DNA of 64,000 nt. Source: Polychytrium aggregatum. Lineage: Eukaryota > Chytridiomycota > Chytridiomycetes > Polychytriales. The notes under the pieces are model-generated. The model did not search any database, was not told the origin of the DNA, and saw only the letters and a list, made by a program, of their open reading frames with translations. Of this stretch, positions 40,903 to 51,238 are shown piece by piece. The position numbers and the translations under genes were made by a program. Positions within the stretch are counted from its first letter, which is position 1, and each line of letters begins with the position of its first letter. The DNA lies in contig NW_026516248.1 of NCBI RefSeq assembly GCF_025602895.1, positions 248,001-312,000 of the forward strand, read 5' to 3'.

Positions 40903-42966
40903 TCACGAGCACTTCTTCAGGTGGTTGAGCGGGACATAGGCTCGCTGCCCGGTCTCGCTCTCGGCCAGGGCCCAGCCGTCAGGCAGCTCCTGGAGCACAA
41001 CGACTCGCTGTCCAACGGCAATGTCGAGCTCGTCGGGCTGCTCGGCCGGTCGAGCCTGGATGACCTCGCGGAAGTCGAGCTTGGGGATGGTTGGGATGGC
41101 TGAAACGACGGCCGGCGACGACGCACTCGAGCTGAGGGTCGAGAGCCGGCCGGGTGCTGGAGACGCAGCCAGGGCCGGGGACGCAGCCAGGGCCGGGGAC
41201 GCAGCCAGGGCCGGGGACGCAGCCAGGGCCGGGGACGCAGCCAGGGCCGGGGACGCAGCCAGGGCCGGGGACGCAGCCAGGGCCGGGGACGAGGCCACAC
41301 TCTCGTACGAAGGAGGGTGGATCGAGTCGACTTTGGAGCTGGGGGAAGTGACGGCGCTGGCTGTTGTGTCTGAGCGAGGTGCAGGGGTCGACGACTGCGT
41401 GGCGGCATCAAAGTTCCCGAATGCCTCACGGTACTTTTCACTGGCCGAGAATGCTTCAGGGCGATCGGGCTGCGAGCGGCTCGCAATTTTGAGCTGGTCG
41501 GGCTGCGGGTGGTCTGCACGATCGGGTCGGTCGACAACGACAACAGGAGGCACCTCTCTGTTGGCCAGTGCCTCTCTGTTGGCCAGTGCCTCTCGGTTGA
41601 TCTGAGCCTCTCGGTTGATCTGAGCCTCTCGGTTGATCTGGGCCTCTCGGTTGATCTGGGCCGCGAGACTCTTGTTCTGGGCTCGGATGCATGCGACAAA
41701 CACTCCAACAAGGACTATTCCTCCGCCGACAGCGCCGGCAGCGATGATGATCGAGTTGGGGACCGAGCTGTTGGCCGAGCCGTCGGTCGAGCTTGTTGAC
41801 GAGCCCGAAGTGGCCGAGGTTGGTGCAAGCGGAAAGCCGCCGTTGGTGGTGACGGCACCTCGGCCGACTCCGACGGTGGTGGCAGGGAGGAAGGCATTGC
41901 CCGTGGTCTGGATCTGCGGCGCCTGTGGGTGAATGGGTGAATGGGTGAGTTGAGTGAGTTGGGTGAGTTGGGTGAGTGTGGATGCCGAAGATGGTAATCA
42001 CAATTGCCGAAGCCAGGGGCTCATGTACAAGTGCGGCCTGTGAGTGAGAGCCAGTGTGAAGCGGCACATGGCGTTGGGTGCAATCACACTCGACTAGTTG
42101 CAGTTGCACTCGACATGGGACTGGTTGCAGCCGCACTCGACATGGGACTGACCGTGACGATGCTTTGGTGGCTGGTGGTCACAACAGAAGGAGGAGCGCC
42201 GCCGGTTTGAGGGTTCTTGGCGTCCGAGGTGGTGGAGGGGGGCTTGGGGATGGTGGTAGTAGTAGTAGTGGTGGTGGTGGTAGTAGTAGTGGTGGTGGTG
42301 ATGGAGGTGACCACCTCGACGACTTGAGCTCCATCAGTGTTGCATATGGAAATACTACCACCAGGGCAAAGGCCAACAAAATAGCTTCCTGGCTGGATGC
42401 CCAAAGGGACTGTGACAACTACTGACTCCTGGATCCGAGGACCATCCAATATTGGATCCGTGAGCGAATATCGGCCGTTGGATGAACCAGATACAGACTT
42501 GGTGATCGTTGAACGACGACAGTATGTTAGAATGGTATCGACGACACCCTGCGTTCATCACATCTCGCAGCAACAATTCATGGGAAGAGATGGGATGGGA
42601 TGGTAAACGAGAATAGCTATAGCTTGACACTCACCCACAAATCGATTGCAAAGATTGCGTCTGCCACAACAACAGTGCCATTGGGACCTGAAGGCAGCGG
42701 AGGCGGATTTGAGCTTGCGGTTACAGTGTAGCTGTTACCGATAACCCAAGGGCTCTGAGTGGTTGTCAACAAGGGTTGGCAGTGGTTTCAGCGTTGATTC
42801 AGCCAGGTGTCGATCCAGCAGCGAGGCGTCTCAGCCCAGAGCAAGAGCACAGTCGAAGAGATCATACCGTGGTGGAGTACTGAATCACTTGGGAAGTGCA
42901 GCGTCGAATGAACAAGCTGCCGACGAGCAGCAGGAGCAGCGGGTGCATCATCGCCTTCCCCAGCAT
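40903..42966 (-). CDS. Transmembrane surface protein: Kre9/Knh1-like ectodomain and cytoplasmic SH3 domain
   Basis: Four phase-0 exons (42868-42966, 42635-42754, 42090-42497, 40903-41922) join to 548 residues. The start MLGKAMMHPLLLLLVGSLFI is a signal peptide. The ectodomain (SPWVIGNSYTVTASS, NGRYSLTDPILDGPRIQESV, PLGIQPGSYFVGLCPGG) resembles the Kre9/Knh1 N-terminal domain of fungal wall proteins. A long poly-Thr stretch and Ser/Thr-rich spacer follow, probably O-glycosylated. One membrane helix (IIIAAGAVGGGIVLVGVFVA) leads to a cytoplasmic part with tandem INREAQ/ANREAL units, a Ser/Thr region, about eight ASPALA repeats, and a C-terminal SH3 domain (ARPAEQPDELDIAVGQRVVV, LPDGWALAESETGQRAYVPL, NHLKKCS). 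The layout is that of a wall-to-cytoplasm sensor, like Sho1-type logic but with a real ectodomain. Confidence 0.82.
41156..41292. repeat. 18-bp coding minisatellite (ASPALA repeats)
   Basis: About seven to eight copies of GACGCAGCCAGGGCCGGG lie inside the SH3 protein gene. They encode six-residue ASPALA units between the Ser/Thr region and the SH3 domain. Confidence 0.95.
41566..41662. repeat. 18-bp coding repeats (QINREA / ALANRE units)
   Basis: Four CTCGGTTGATCTG(A/G)GC(C)-type units and two CTCTGTTGGCCAGTGC units just after the membrane helix code for short charged repeats, which may form a coiled segment. Confidence 0.9.
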
Positions 42967-43787
42967 CGCGCTCAGAGCTGACGGAGGCAGAGAGGGATTC
43001 GTCCAGACCAAGCGACGAGCCAGACAGAAAAGCTCGAGCAGGTCAAGGGGGGGGGCGAGGGCGACACAATCGAACGAACCACCGCAACAGACCAGTCCAT
43101 GAATTGGTGGATCACCGCTTTGTTCATCAGGCCAAATGGAGACATTTGAAACAGGGACACGCACAGGATCGCGGCTCACCGCGCTTGAAGGCAGCGAGGC
43201 AAGGGGCGATATGGAACGCCCTCGAATATGCTCTGTGTCAATCGTCCCGAGCCACGCAGCCAGCGCTGTTTCCTCAGTGGAAATGCAAGGGTGGTCAGAA
43301 TCCCAACGGCACTATGAAAAAAAGCTGACGTGTAAATTACGCGTTGGCCAATACTTCCCTCGCAAATCCCCCACCGGACTCAGCATAACAAGGAAAAACA
43401 CGTCTTCTCGCGTTTTGTTTTGCCTTGGGGGTCGCGTCTGGCCACTGAAGCGACCGCGACGGGCTCGGGTCACCCGCATTTCTCCTTGTTCGTCCAGGTT
43501 GCTGGCTCCCTGGGTGTCCCCGAACCCGCACTGCCACATCCCGTGGAGCCCTCGGCCAATGGGCTGCTTCCGTTCACGTGACATGGCATCCGAGTCATCC
43601 CGGCTTTTCACTGTCTTCCGCGACTCGTTCACTGTCCATGACCCCCGGCTGCTTTCCTGACTCATCTGTGTTCATGGGTCATCAGAGCCTTCGGACTTGG
43701 ACAAAAACCGGGCATTTCCGCCCCCAGTTGCTTCGTCAATCTCCTCTTGATCCTTTCTCCCCTCGACCTTCTCATCCGACTCTAATC
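42967..43787. other. Intergenic between divergent genes; possible left end of a CACTA-type element
   Basis: This lies between the SH3 protein start (minus) and the Tnp2-like gene (plus). CACTATGAAAAAAAGC at 43310 could be a CACTA-type terminus, since CACTATG reappears inverted at about 48043-48049. No matching 3-bp target duplication was found, so the border is uncertain. Confidence 0.4.
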
Positions 43788-46700
43788 ATGAGTTCAGCCG
43801 CTCAACCATCTGGGCACGATCACCCAAGGCATACTCCATATCCAATATCATCGACCAGGGTACCATCCTCGATAAATAGGGCTCACGATGGGCTTCCCAA
43901 GAACAGATCCATCTGTCGTTGTCGCAAGTGTAGCACCGATTCGCAAGGCTTCAGGATTGTCTCCAGAACGACCTACTACGACCACTTCTATCGCTATGGC
44001 TTTCCACCTGGAGTCCCCCCTGTTCACATGTACTCGCTCAAAGATCCTCAAGAAAACACAGCTGGCCATCTTTCTTCGTTCCCTCACCGTCCTATTACAA
44101 GCATATGCGAAAATAACCCCAATTTGCGAACTTCGCCGACATTTCATCCCCCAGTGTTGGTGGTAGATGAACTGCGACCACATGGGATAACATCGCAGCG
44201 ACCTTCATTGGGTAAGACTGAGCACCTGATATCACATTCTCGCTAAATTTTTGTGTGCGTCACGGTTTCAGTCTTGAGCAATAATCAGTGATCTGTGCTT
44301 GGACGCTGCCAGAGCTCACTACGAAATGACCAATACACTCTCGATTTGTCCGACTTTGTTTCTTCATCCTTGGCCTGGCCCAAAGGCTCACCCCGCGCAT
44401 TTGAGCACGAGAGCATGGATATCCAAACAGGAGCATCTATTCAGCAATGCACCCAAGACAACGAAGGCCCTGCTCCAGCTCAATTTGAACGCTGCCCTTC
44501 GTGGTCGCCAAGCATGTGGGCATCGCGGGACTCTGAAGAAGCGTCCATGTACTACGAAGACTCTGAAGACTCTTCGATAGACTCAGAAGACACCACTTCA
44601 AGCTCACCGAGAGAATTCGATGACATTTCGGGTGAGATATCAACGTCACCCAGCCTGATCGTATCGTCGAATCTTCCTGGTCTTGCTTCAGAGTCCGGTT
44701 GACTCATATAAATGCCACGGTTCACCTTCCAGGACAGTATCCGGATAGCTTCCTCGGCCACTTTCGACTGCTTGAAATGAATGAAGATGATGAAGAAACT
44801 GGTGACGAAGAGCCCCGCATATCAGATGGTGAGTCAAATTCAAAGGACAGATAGCAATCCGATGTAGCATCCGAATTGATGTATTCACCCGCGGCTTTCC
44901 CCCAGATATCCCGCCCTTCTATTCGCAGCTGGTCAAGGTGTTGACCGAGTGCAATGTTACCGACAAAGCCATCAAATCTGTCCTTAATCATTGCAACAAA
45001 TTCCAAGGATTGTCATTACCAGCTGCACCCAGTCTGTACAAGATCCAAAAGATCATTTGTTGCGAGTGGAACGAGTATCTTCAGAGGCTTCCCTGCTGCC
45101 CAAACAGCTGCATGGGATTCGACATCAATGATAACCAGAGTCGAATATGCACGTTTTGTGGAGAGGATGCTTATGCGACGGTGAACGAAAAACTTCTGAA
45201 TGGCGGCATTCAACCACAACTGAGGCCGATTCAGACCTACAAGTATTTCGATTTTGTTCAGATACTTCAGACACTCTACCGAAATCCAACTATGGCAGAG
45301 TTGATGATGTACAGAGCAAACAGAGCGAGCGAACCAGGTACTTTCCACTCGTATTATTTCCCAATACTATATTGCTATATGGTGCTCTGAACTCACCAAA
45401 TCTGAATCTTCAGGCATCATGAACGACATATTCGATGCCGAATATTACCAGCACCGTTGTAGTCGCTCAATGTTCCAGCAGCCCACCGACGTTGCTCTCG
45501 GGCTGCATTTTGATGGCTTCAATATCAATCAGAGGTACGCCCGCTCTCTGTTTCAAAATCAGATTATAACCACAGCTGACCTTTGTATCTGGTGTAGGCA
45601 AAGCCATCAATCGTGGGGCTTCATCTTGATCAACTTCAATCTTCCACCTGCTCTGCGCTACAAAAAGGAAAATCTCATTACGGTCTTGCTTACGCCAGGT
45701 CCACGATCGCCTCGAGACTTTGATACATTTTTGAAGCCGTTTTTCGAAGATATGAAGAGACTTGAGACCGGTGCGTAAGCCCCTCTGGTGTGGATCACTT
45801 GGTCACTCCACATAATCCTCGCGAGAGCACGCTGCTGACGGAGCAATGTCTCTCGCTCCCAGGTGTTGAGGCGATAAGGGTCGACAAAAATGGCGTGGAA
45901 CATTCTTTCACTCTCCGAGGTCACTTGCTGTACTGCCAGAGTGACATGCCCGGATCCAACAAATTCGGTAAATTTTCTGGGCACACCGCCACGAAGGGCT
46001 GTCGTCTCTGCGAAATAACGGCCACGAGGGCCGGGGGTGCCATGTGCTTCTATGAGCGTGACACTCCCAGTCCATACCGCACCGAAGAGAGTCTGAACAG
46101 AATATGGGAGGCCATCGATCAAGACGGCATGCCCCGAAACGGTACGTTAACGAGACGAGTCAGGGCGTTGTTTTCGACTCCGATGTTAACATTAACTATG
46201 TTGATCAGGGATCGTGGGGCGACCAGGTGTAACTCAACTTGAGTCCATCGAGCTCAGCTTCTGTCTTCCTCTCGATCTGATGCATGTGATCTCGAACATC
46301 GGTCCACTCATGATGGAGATTTGGAATGGAACGCGGAAGACTCCCTCATCCTCAAGTTTGGACCAAAAGATCACGTCCAAGTGCCTGAAAAAGATCGGAA
46401 GGTGGATCAGCGAAGGCAGAATTCAGATTCCAACAGGCTTTGGCGCCTCTTGTCGGGACCCTGTCTCATACAAAACCTTCAAAACCGAAGAATGGAAGAA
46501 TTGGATTATCATGTACTCCCTACCTCTGCTCAATGCGGCGGGCTTTCCACTAGAACACTTGTAAGCTCTTGATATTGTACCCTGCTCGAACCGGGGCCCG
46601 TCCTACGGTCGATGAGATACTTGATTCGAATTGATCCTAACAGTGATGCTATTGTGCCTAGATTGGGATGGAGGCGCTTTGTCTATGCCCTTCGATTGAT

Positions 46701-48049
46701 GCTGCTTCCCCAGTTGAATGTTGCTCAATGCAATCAGATCGAGAGAAATCTTCAGAGGTTCCAGGAGTACTACACAGAGCAAGTAGCACGAGACAGCAGT
46801 CCCTTCACTTGAGGATGTTGGGCAGCTCACTAATTCTCAATATCTAACCACGTATACTCGAAATGTATTCACCAGGTCAATCGCAAATCTCCCAGAGTCA
46901 CTCGAACCTCCTCCAGACAGAGCTCCAGACCTGTCTGGACTTCGTTTGATGAAAACCTACGTGCATCAGCTCCAACACTTGCCCAGGTGCATCCGATTGT
47001 TTGGACCCTTGGTATATCAATGGCAGTTTGAAATGGAAAGAACCTGTGGTCGCCTGAAGCTCATCGGGCGATCGAAGGTCCATCCAGTGGACAATATGGC
47101 CAATCGGCTCGTCCTCCAAAGCTCTCTGAGCGGTCCAAGCATTGCTCCGAACTTGACCTTGAGAGGAACATCCAGGTTGGGCGAAGACCCTGGGATATGG
47201 CCATCCTCCTTTGCAAACAATGGGCGGGCCTCGAATCAAGATAGCCGCGGAACCTTGTCTGGCCAGCAGCAAAAGCTGAAGCTACCCTCTGAACAAGTCG
47301 CGAAGCTAAAGAGCGCTTATGCCAGGACGATTTCTGCCAATTCCTCATACGGCTATCGTGAAGCCTTGCAATGTGTCCATTCACTTTGGGATCAGAATTC
47401 GGACACTTGCTCCAAACACACCAAGATGGATACGGGGGAGCTACATGTCATATCTCAATCACATCGGATGAGCACGGCACATCATCGGATGAACTCTGTT
47501 GCGAAGGTAAGGCATTCGGTAGCACGCGATAGCGAAGCCTCATATGAGCTAATGCATTCTGAATCTACAGGTTTGGACCAATATGCCCGATGCATCAGCA
47601 AGCAATCACCCATATTCTTCTGTCCGCTTCTATCAAGTCCAATATTTCATCAGCCACTCCTTTGATGGAGAAACAACAAACTGGGCATACTGTGTGATTC
47701 CAAAGATCAACATCAGATATGGAGATGACAGTTCAGGATACCGCCCATGCAAAGAGTGTGCTACCTTTCACCTCGACAGCATGGAGTCAACGAATCATAT
47801 CTTTGTCCCAGTCGATACAATCGTTTCTACTGTCGGATACTTCGAGATGGAAGGCGGTGGGTACAGCTTTGCTGCAATTGGAGAGGCAAAGTCAGGCTGA
47901 TACTTATATCAACCATTCCAGGTGGCTTTTATATTATCGAGCAAGATCCTCCGATTTGACAAGTCGATGCAAATGTCGCAGGTAGTTGGGCCAAAAAGTG
48001 CTTGAGGCCGCTTGATGACGAAGGGAGTTAGTCCGAACTTGACCCATAG
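43310..48049 (+). mobile_element. Putative CACTA-type (Tnp2) DNA transposon
   Basis: The stretch holds one long Tnp2-like transposase gene (43788-47959). It is bounded by CACTATG at 43310 and its inverse CATAGTG at about 48043-48049. Seven-base termini beginning CACTA are a CACTA/EnSpm trait, but the termini share little beyond these bases and the flanking triplets (CGG and ACC) do not match. The outer borders are therefore tentative, while the transposase identity is good. The whole block is visibly more AT-rich than its surroundings. Confidence 0.55.
43788..47959 (+). CDS. Tnp2-like (CACTA/EnSpm, Transposase_21 type) transposase, multi-exon
   Basis: At least ten exons separated by short GT-AG introns can be followed. 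The start is MSSAAQPSGHDHPRHTPYPI, with a Cys-rich N-terminus (ICRCRKCSTDSQGF). Later parts are KVLTECNVTDKAIKSVLNHC, RICTFCGEDAY, TYKYFDFVQILQTLYRNPTM, DVALGLHFDGFNINQR, SWGFILINFNLPPALRYKKE, NLITVLLTPGPRSPRDFDTF, LLYCQSDMPGSNKF, GHTATKGCRLCEITATRAGG, LPLDLMHVISNIGPLMMEIW and LRLMKTYVHQLQHLPRCIRL, ending GGFYIIEQDPPI at 47959. The DGF, the LPPxxRYKKEN...TPGPxxPxDxDxFL block and the CxxC after GHxAxxGC match the Tnp2 transposase pattern of fungal CACTA elements. Most junctions keep frame, so the gene may be whole; the junctions between 44211 and 44310 remain unresolved. No neighbouring TnpD-type second gene was seen. Confidence 0.78.
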
Positions 48050-49007
48050 TGACCATATCAGTGTAATGACAGGTCAAGTCGGAAGGTTTGGAATATAAAT
48101 ATCCCCCCGACCACCGCTTCCTGCCCGCTTCCGTCGTCAGGCTCAAGTCAATACTCCCCTCAGGCCCTCTCTATCCTAACTTCCTCGGCGGGCCCATGAG
48201 CCGATCGATGACATAGGTGCCGTTAAACGCATGCATATTGAGGATGAGCCGCATCATGAATATGTCTCTAATGTTTTTAACTCTAACGCTTCCTCTTTCA
48301 CTATCTTGAATATGTCTCGAATGTAGGAAGCCATCCAAATCCAAGTAAGTCCCTTCATGACGATTGAGTATCATCTGAGAGAGCTCGAAGGCGACGCTTC
48401 AACTAACCGCATCGCTCATTCCCTCCAGATATCCTCGCCCCCATGGGACATTATCTTGATTATTATCATTTCGGGTTTGTTATCACTTGCGTTTTTACTG
48501 AACACGGCATATCATACCGCATTCTGTTTGCGACACTGAGGTTAAACTGGCTGGTGGAGCAGTGACCACCGCGGGTTTGACCTAATCCTGGACTAGTTAG
48601 AACGGCCGAGGATTGCCCCAGGAGTTCACGGTGCCGCCCAACGGCGGTCGGAACTGGGGTGTCCGAAAGGCAGTTCTCAGAACGGGTCATGGTGAGGGAG
48701 AATGAGGATATGAGAGGTTCGGGGCCGGGAGAAACCGGGGCGGAGGGGTCCCGGAACGGAGCGGGACGGAGCGGGACGGCAAGCGAATGCCAAATCGGGC
48801 CAGAGCACGTGTGGGAAGCAACGCTGTTGATTGGCTAGCGAGCAGTCCCAAAATGGCATCGTTCGGACGAGGCTGCACCAGACTGTCGGCACACACGTGA
48901 CTCATTCTGTGTCTTAATGTGCCTGCTGACCAGGTCCCGAGCCGAACACAGCCACTGTAGAGGGGTCACGTCCTATTTTTTTCATCGTGACGGTGTCCGT
49001 TGCATGC

Positions 49008-49095
49008 AGCCAGTTCAGAACGAAACGAGACACTCGCGTCCTTACGGGCGATCCAATAAAAAACGGGACACCCAGGTTTTGACCATGGTCAGAGC
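49008..49095 (+). mobile_element. Relic termini of the Fanzor/Tc1 element family
   Basis: ATCCAATAAAAAACGGGACA at 49050-49069, followed by CCCAGGTTTTGACCATGG, is a close match to the left end of copies 1 and 2, and then the match ends. Just upstream, TTCAGAACGAAACGAGACA (about 49013-49031) resembles the element's right terminal repeat. Two ends therefore sit close together, as expected for a short deletion derivative or nested relics. No coding part remains. Confidence 0.65.
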
Positions 49096-50359
49096 ATTTC
49101 CGCATGCCCTGCGCTCTCACACCAGCAAGCCACCACCAACCTCACCACCCACGGACCCCGATCCTCCTCGTCCCCAGTTACATCATATTGTATCTCCCAC
49201 CACATGCATAAAGAGATGAGCGATAGGACAGGTAACGATGAGCAACTGGTGAGGGCGTGAAACGTGGTCGTTCCTCGCATCAGGGCGCATGATCCATCAT
49301 GGAGCGGGCCGGGGCGGATGAGATAGTGAGCCGGACATGTGGTTTGGGCTTAGGAGATGTGGGGGAAGGGCTGCTGACAATGCCGCTGTCCCCTTCTCCC
49401 GGTTGAGAGGGCCAGGTGACGATGGTGCCAGGGAACCCGAGTTGCTCTCGATGACGAAAGCACGATTTGGTTGTTGTTTGGGGGAAGAGAGGGGTCATGA
49501 ATGCTCGGCTCGGCGATGGCATGGCGCTTGGTTGATTTGACCGGCTGACCAAACCCACCTTCCCCCAAAACCAAATCACGGTCTCCCACCCACGATGTCG
49601 CCCGCATGTTGGGTCCCCTCCCTCCCCCCTCCTTCTGCTTCTCGCCTTGCCTTTCCCTGGGCCAGCCCTTCGACTGCAAGAGCGAGAGCATCATGTCAAA
49701 ACAAAACACCTCGTCTTTGTTCCTTGATCATTACTGAGAGCGAGCGAGAGAAGGGGACAACAACGTCGAGTCACGGAATGTGAGGGAGAGCCGGGGAGGG
49801 ATGAGTTGGGAAAGGGAACTGAAGGAGGAAGGCGAGGCACTGCTAACGAGAATTTGGCAATCTATACTGATGGACGGAATCACTAGTATCATTCGCTTCC
49901 CTGCAAGCAAGGAAGAGTTGGGAGGGGATATTTGGGGAGAGGAGAAGAGGAGGGAGATGGACGGGAGGTCGAGACGGTGGTGGAGGAGGGAGTACTATCC
50001 AGAGCACTGATGGGGAGGAGGATGTTCCTTTTATCGACCAGTCTTCTAAGCAACAGAAACTCCAAAGGAGGCTTCGCCAGAGCGTTTCCCACAATTCCGG
50101 AGGGACTTGCCAGTGAGGAAACTCCTTGCTGTCGAGCCGAGCTGGCTGTTGGGTTGGTTTCGTTGCTGCTGTCATTGTTGCTGTCATTGTTGTTGTTGGT
50201 GGTGGTTCCGCTTTGTTGGGGGATTCGATGAGCCGCACCGGCCGCCAGTCGGACTAAAAGTCTGTCCGGACAAGCAAGTGCGCCCCAGGGTCAAACGGGC
50301 TCGGCCCCGATTTGCAAACGAAGGGAAAAAGAGCGTAGGAAAAAGAACCGAGAGAAAAC

Positions 50360-50445
50360 GCTGGAGAAGATTGAAAGAGTAGAGAGAGGGAGAAAGAGAG
50401 AGCAAGAGGGAGAAAGAGAGAGAGAGAGAGAGGAAGAGCATACAG
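50360..50445. repeat. Purine tract (GA-rich microsatellite)
   Basis: AGAGAGGGAGAAAGAGAGAG-type sequence runs across the tract. It is low complexity with no feature beyond strand asymmetry. Confidence 0.85.
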
Positions 50446-50882
50446 CAAGACACACTCCAAAGAGCAGGGAGGCGCGGACCGTGCGATGGACTTCCAGAAC
50501 CAAAGCGAAAGGTGAGCATTAAGTGGAGAAGGATACGAAAGAGAAGAAAGGTAGCTCGCAAGAGAGAGATAAATACGGGAGAAAAGGACAGACACGAGTC
50601 ATAAAGATATAATGGGAAAAAAAAAGCAATAACAAACAAACGGAAAGAGTCAGAAAAGTGCGAGACACATCGGGGGGGAGAGGGGAAAGGGTATAGGATC
50701 AAAGTTTGGTTCCAAAATTGGTTTCTTGTTTCGGGGAGCCCATCCCAAGGATGATTCAAAAAAGAAAGGAAGAGAAACGAAGGCATCCATCCACAATACC
50801 CAGGTGTGGCAGGCACAATTCAGAATAAATAACTGAGGGGTCGACAACGAGCGAGCGCGAGCGAGAGCGAAAACGGGAGAAA

Positions 50883-50950
50883 ATAGAGCGAGGGAGAGCG
50901 AGGGAGAGCGAGGGAGAGCGAGGGAGAGCGAGGGAGAGGGAGAGGGAGAA
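50883..50950. repeat. 10-bp tandem array, GCGAGGGAGA, about five copies
   Basis: Perfect GCGAGGGAGA units are followed by GGGAGA and AATAAT runs. It lies about 300 bp 3' of the cyclin gene. Confidence 0.92.
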
Positions 50951-51238
50951 ATAATAATAATAATAAAGGAGGGTTGAAGTGCTCGCGCCCACTACGCACG
51001 CAACTGGCCGGTGGTAGCAAACCGGCTGTAAGATAGAAGAGGAGGAGGAGGGAAGAAAACGCCGACGGAAGGGAGAGAAAGTGCGTCTCTGCCCCCTTCC
51101 CGCCCGCCCCTCCTCTGTGGGGCCGAGCACAAGGATGAGCTCGAAAGAGTGGCAGCGCTAAATACAAGAGGAGGAGAGACAGGGTAGGGAGCAGAGGAGC
51201 AAAGGCAGACCCATCCTTAGAGGGACCGGGCGACAGGC

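Larger units (their letters stand above)
47960..51238. other. Long gene-poor region with an element relic and purine-rich repeats
   Basis: This lies between the Tnp2 gene and the cyclin gene. It contains the Tc1/Fanzor end relics near 49008-49095, a GAGCGGGAC(G) run near 48755-48780, and strongly purine-rich plus-strand DNA at 49900-51060 (GA-rich runs and a GCGAGGGAGA array). No supported coding sequence was found. Confidence 0.5.

Noticed and set aside
43310-43330. CACTATGAAAAAAAGC as a firm CACTA terminus
   Set aside because: Only seven bases match the inverted candidate at 48043 and the flanking triplets differ, so it is given only as a tentative border.
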